Assembly (NCBI GenBank): GCA_017849455.1
Contig: JAFIGX010000010.1
Span: 1-64,000, forward strand
DNA from: Pseudobacter sp.
GTDB taxonomy: Bacteria; Bacteroidota; Bacteroidia; Chitinophagales; Chitinophagaceae
DNA: 64,000 nt
Reading direction: 5' to 3'
Shown one piece after another: positions 61,415 to 64,000 of the stretch. A program made the translations under genes and the position numbers. The notes under the pieces are model-generated. The model was not told where the DNA came from and searched no databases. It was given only the letters and a program-made list of their open reading frames with translations. Each line of letters starts with the position of its first letter. The stretch's first letter is position 1.

Positions 61415-62602
61415 ATGTTGAACAACCGTTTTGAATACCTGGTAGACCGTTACCACAACGGTGAACTCACCCCGCAGGAATGGGGAGAGCTATACGCTAT
61501 ATTGAAGGATGAGCAGTTTATGAGCAGTCTGTCGGACAACATGAAAGATACCTTTCTGACCAAACTGGTGGCCGGTGAAAAAGACGATGAGCTGAACTTA
61601 CAGATGTGGAACAGGATCGATGCAGCCATTCAACCCGCTATTATGCCACAGGCCCATCGCGCCCGATTCCTCAAAACTGCCTGGTTCCGGTATGCGGCGG
61701 CGATCATCATTGTGTTCGGTATCGGTGCTTACCTATGGTTCATCCAACAGGACCGATCGCGGGGAGTGGCCACAAGGCAACCCATTTCTGCTGAGAACGA
61801 CATCGCACCCGGACATGATGGCGCTATACTAACACTGGCAGATGGTACAAAGAAGGTGCTCGACAGCCTGGGGAATGGTATCGTTGCCGATCAAAACGGT
61901 TCACGGGTAATATTGAAAGACGGACGGCTGGCTTATACATTTACCGGCAAGTTGTCGGGGAATGCCGTTTATAATACGATGAGCACGCCCAAAGGCCGGC
62001 AGTTCCAACTCCAATTGCCGGATGGTACACATGTTTGGCTCAATGCGGCATCATCAATTACCTATCCTACTGCTTTTAGTGAAAAAGCAAGAGAAGTGTC
62101 TGTAACGGGAGAGGTCTATTTTGAGGTAGCGAAGAGGGATAAACAGCCCTTTATCGTTAAGGTGAATGAGCAAACCCGGATAGAAGTATTGGGAACGCAT
62201 TTCAACGTAAATGCCTATGCCAGTGAACCGGCGATAAGGACCACTCTTTTGGAAGGATCTGTACGTGTGACCGCCTACGATCAATTGCAAACACTCAAGC
62301 CTGGTCAGCAAGCGAAAGTTGACCCCCATGAAAAAATAAAAATAGTTGATGATGCAGATATCAACCAGGTGATGGCCTGGAAGAACGGTCTGTTCAATTT
62401 CAATGGATACGATCTGAAAGCAGTAATGCGTGAGATTGGGCGATGGTATGATCTGGAGATCGTTTATGAAGCGGAGCCCGCGGCCGGCGAAGTGGAGGGT
62501 GAAATACAACGTAATTTTTCGCTCTCACAGGTGATGAAGGTATTACAGAAGATCAATGTACATTACAGGCTGGAAGGAAAGAAGTTGACCATTATGGAAT
62601 AA
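61415..62602 (+). CDS. FecR-type anti-sigma factor
   Basis: A 395-aa single-pass membrane regulator. ATG 61415 (MLNNRFEYLVDRYHNGELTP) fits the family start; the longer frame from 61367 overlaps the sigma gene. Layout: cytoplasmic sigma-binding N-terminus (about 1-85), one membrane helix (AAAIIIVFGIGAYLWFI, about 90-110), and periplasmic FecR domain (LQLPDGTHVWLNAASSITYP, REVSVTGEVYFEVAKRDKQP, IEVLGTHFNVNAYASEPAIR), followed by the DUF4974-like tail (VMAWKNGLFNFNGYDLKAVM; VMKVLQKINVHYRLEGKKL). It holds the sigma factor inactive until the STN domain of the downstream SusC signals ligand. Confidence 0.92.
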   Translation: MLNNRFEYLVDRYHNGELTPQEWGELYAILKDEQFMSSLSDNMKDTFLTKLVAGEKDDELNLQMWNRIDAAIQPAIMPQAHRARFLKTAWFRYAAAIIIVFGIGAYLWFIQQDRSRGVATRQPISAENDIAPGHDGAILTLADGTKKVLDSLGNGIVADQNGSRVILKDGRLAYTFTGKLSGNAVYNTMSTPKGRQFQLQLPDGTHVWLNAASSITYPTAFSEKAREVSVTGEVYFEVAKRDKQPFIVKVNEQTRIEVLGTHFNVNAYASEPAIRTTLLEGSVRVTAYDQLQTLKPGQQAKVDPHEKIKIVDDADINQVMAWKNGLFNFNGYDLKAVMREIGRWYDLEIVYEAEPAAGEVEGEIQRNFSLSQVMKVLQKINVHYRLEGKKLTIME

Positions 62603-63019
62603 CGCCTCACGATCTCTTGCCACAGATGCGTTTTCAACCAACAATATCACCGAAAATAATGCTGATCTACACAGCATCTGGCTGCAAAATATTACCGATG
62701 CAATGCTGCAGGATTTGAACTTACCTGCCGGGAAAAATTAAACCACATCCACCGGGACCATGAGCTTCCAATACGATCTGGCTGTCCGAATTCCGGCCGG
62801 GATCGTTGTGGATATGCTGGATTTACTCAGTGGCAAGGATGCGTCTGAACAGAAATTGAACGCACAACGGGCAAAAGCAGGATGAAGAAATTACAGGATC
62901 GATCAATTAGTGATGGAACAAAAAAACCGGGTCGAGATTGGCGTCCGTACCCGGTTGAAATGTTCAGGCTAATTGTTTAGCAATAAACCAAACATGCTGT
63001 CCGCTTCTTTTTCCAGGGC
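62603..63019. other. Gap between FecR and SusC with small frame and minus-strand terminator
   Basis: 417 bp. A 41-codon plus-strand frame at 62760-62885 reads MSFQYDLAVRIPAGIVVDML then SGKDASEQKLNAQRAKAG; it has no match I know and may be decayed. Before it another short in-frame stretch (DLHSIWLQNITDAMLQDLN) ends at a stop. A minus-strand terminator follows (62919-62956). FecR and SusC genes are normally adjacent, so the extra sequence is unusual. Confidence 0.4.
62919..62956 (-). terminator. Minus-strand intrinsic terminator without a gene
   Basis: AACCGGGT (62925-62932) and ACCCGGTT (62949-62956) form an 8-bp stem; on the minus strand it is followed by a T tract (62920-62926 complement). 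No minus-strand gene lies just upstream of it. Confidence 0.5.
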
Positions 63020-64000
63020 ATGCGGAGCAGCCGATTATTAACCAAAACTGTTACCAAAGTTATGAAATTAATTGCTCTCTCCCGGCCGGATGGCGTTGTC
63101 GGGTCTTCTGACCTGCAACCTGAGCTCCGGCTGGCAACCAAAACAGTCTTAGTTATGAGATTAACTTTGATCCTTCTGACTGCTTCCTTTTGTACGGCCG
63201 CTGCTGAGGGCCTGTCGCAATCGGTCACACTGACTAAAAACAACGCCTCCGTCGAGGAGATCATTTCTGCTGTAAAGCAGCAAACCGGGTATGTCTTCTT
63301 TTATTATAAGAAAACGCTCAGGAATGCGAAAAAGATCAACGTTGCTGCTAAAAACGTATCCATCGGTGATTTTCTCTCACTTGCATTCAAAGACCAGCCT
63401 TTTACTTTTTCCATTGAAGATCGTACCGTAGTGCTTTCTTCCGCTAATGCCCCGGATAACCTGATAAAGAAAAATGACAATTCACCGCAGGATGACATCT
63501 ATTGGACATTAAGACCTGATACATTGATCGATGTCAGCGGGCGTGTGCTGAACGATAAACAGGAGCCGGTTGCCGGCGTCAGTATAACCATTAAAGGCGG
63601 CGCTAAAAATACCATAACGGATGACAACGGCAATTTCAGATTGACCAGGGTATCGTCGACATCTACTCTTGTAGCAAGCTGTATCAACTGCGAGCCGCTG
63701 GAGATCAGGGTCAATAATAGAAAAGTATTGGTCCTAACGTTGAGGATAGCCGCCAGCAATTTGGATGAAGTGGTCGTAACCTATAGCTCCGGCTATCAAA
63801 CCATCTCCAAAGAAAGAAGCGCCGGTTCCTTTTCCAAGCCGGATATGAACCTGGTCCGGGACAGATCTACCAGTATGAATATCCTGCAAAGGCTGGATGG
63901 ATTGGTGCCGGGCCTGGTGATCAACAGTGCGCCAAACTCCCAAAACCCTTACCAGATACGGGGACTGACTACTATCGGTATCGCAAACGGCAGCGGGACC
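63020..64000 (+). CDS. STN-domain SusC-type TonB-dependent transporter, 3' end outside window
   Basis: Partial outer-membrane transporter, open to the window end. The first in-frame ATG is 63020; ATG 63062 and 63155 are alternatives, and MRLTLILLTASFCTAAAEGL from 63155 is the signal segment. Then the STN (secretin/TonB N-terminal) domain (SQSVTLTKNNASVEEIISAV, KQQTGYVFFYYKKTL; about 66-150), carboxypeptidase-regulatory-like domain (DVSGRVLNDKQEPVAGVSIT) and plug start (LDEVVVTYSSGYQ, LDGLVPGLVINSAPNSQNP, YQIRGLTTIG). The STN domain contacts FecR in the periplasm, so this receptor signals ligand to the ECF sigma factor upstream. The SusD partner should follow outside the window. Confidence 0.88.
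   Translation, partial: MRSSRLLTKTVTKVMKLIALSRPDGVVGSSDLQPELRLATKTVLVMRLTLILLTASFCTAAAEGLSQSVTLTKNNASVEEIISAVKQQTGYVFFYYKKTLRNAKKINVAAKNVSIGDFLSLAFKDQPFTFSIEDRTVVLSSANAPDNLIKKNDNSPQDDIYWTLRPDTLIDVSGRVLNDKQEPVAGVSITIKGGAKNTITDDNGNFRLTRVSSTSTLVASCINCEPLEIRVNNRKVLVLTLRIAASNLDEVVVTYSSGYQTISKERSAGSFSKPDMNLVRDRSTSMNILQRLDGLVPGLVINSAPNSQNPYQIRGLTTIGIANGSGT

Overview
The window looks like chromosomal DNA of a Bacteroidota bacterium, most likely from the Chitinophagaceae (Chitinophaga/Niastella-like). The evidence is three complete SusC/SusD pairs plus a fourth SusC, an ECF sigma/FecR pair, a type IX secretion sorting domain, a TPR/DUF6377-type regulator, and several promoters of the Bacteroidota TAnnTTTG type. 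No tRNA, rRNA or CRISPR array was seen.

Layout. 1-2950 is an AT-rich accessory stretch: the end of an IS1-family transposase, a ParE-type toxin-antitoxin pair, and a 5'-truncated Rhs tip with its immunity gene. 3466-5844 is an orphan FtsX/MacB-type permease. 5985-13407 holds a SusC/SusD pair followed by a MurNAc-6-P etherase (murQ), with a divergent membrane TPR/HTH regulator. 13410-15950 is a GlxA-type AraC regulator facing a VOC-DoxX-SRPBCC operon. 16281-23573 is an alpha-glucan type locus (SusC, SusD, inverting GH97), followed by a CAZyme remnant. 23878-26671 has a small secreted protein and an M1 metallopeptidase bracketed by two inverted copies of an octamer-repeat element. 26783-35816 is a second polysaccharide locus (SusC, SusD, unknown secreted protein, GH30, SGNH hydrolase, GH88).

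35919-41953 holds a glycine-rich T9SS-exported protein, a RibD/DHFR-like reductase with a second divergent GlxA regulator, a DUF1624-type membrane protein and a metallophosphoesterase. 42200-47026 is a second AT-rich island: two paralogous secreted transglutaminase-like proteins flank a signal-peptide-bearing, shell-less Rhs tip and three stacked immunity-type genes, with a leftover toxin tail between them. 47360-54470 is a TolC-MacA-MacB efflux operon with a convergent TonB-type beta-barrel protein. 54592-57138 is an HxlR regulator/azoreductase pair and a GT87-like membrane protein. 57156-60404 encodes an EndoQ-like PHP nuclease fused to a UvrD-type helicase that ends in a clamp-binding motif. 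60741-64000 is an ECF sigma, FecR anti-sigma and an STN-domain SusC that runs off the window.

Together this is a glycan-foraging genome segment: SusCD uptake systems, each with its own regulator or enzymes, interleaved with two polymorphic-toxin islands of different base composition. The items most worth follow-up are the shell-less secreted Rhs tip with its transglutaminase-like flanking genes, the EndoQ-helicase fusion, and the octamer-repeat elements around the M1 peptidase.
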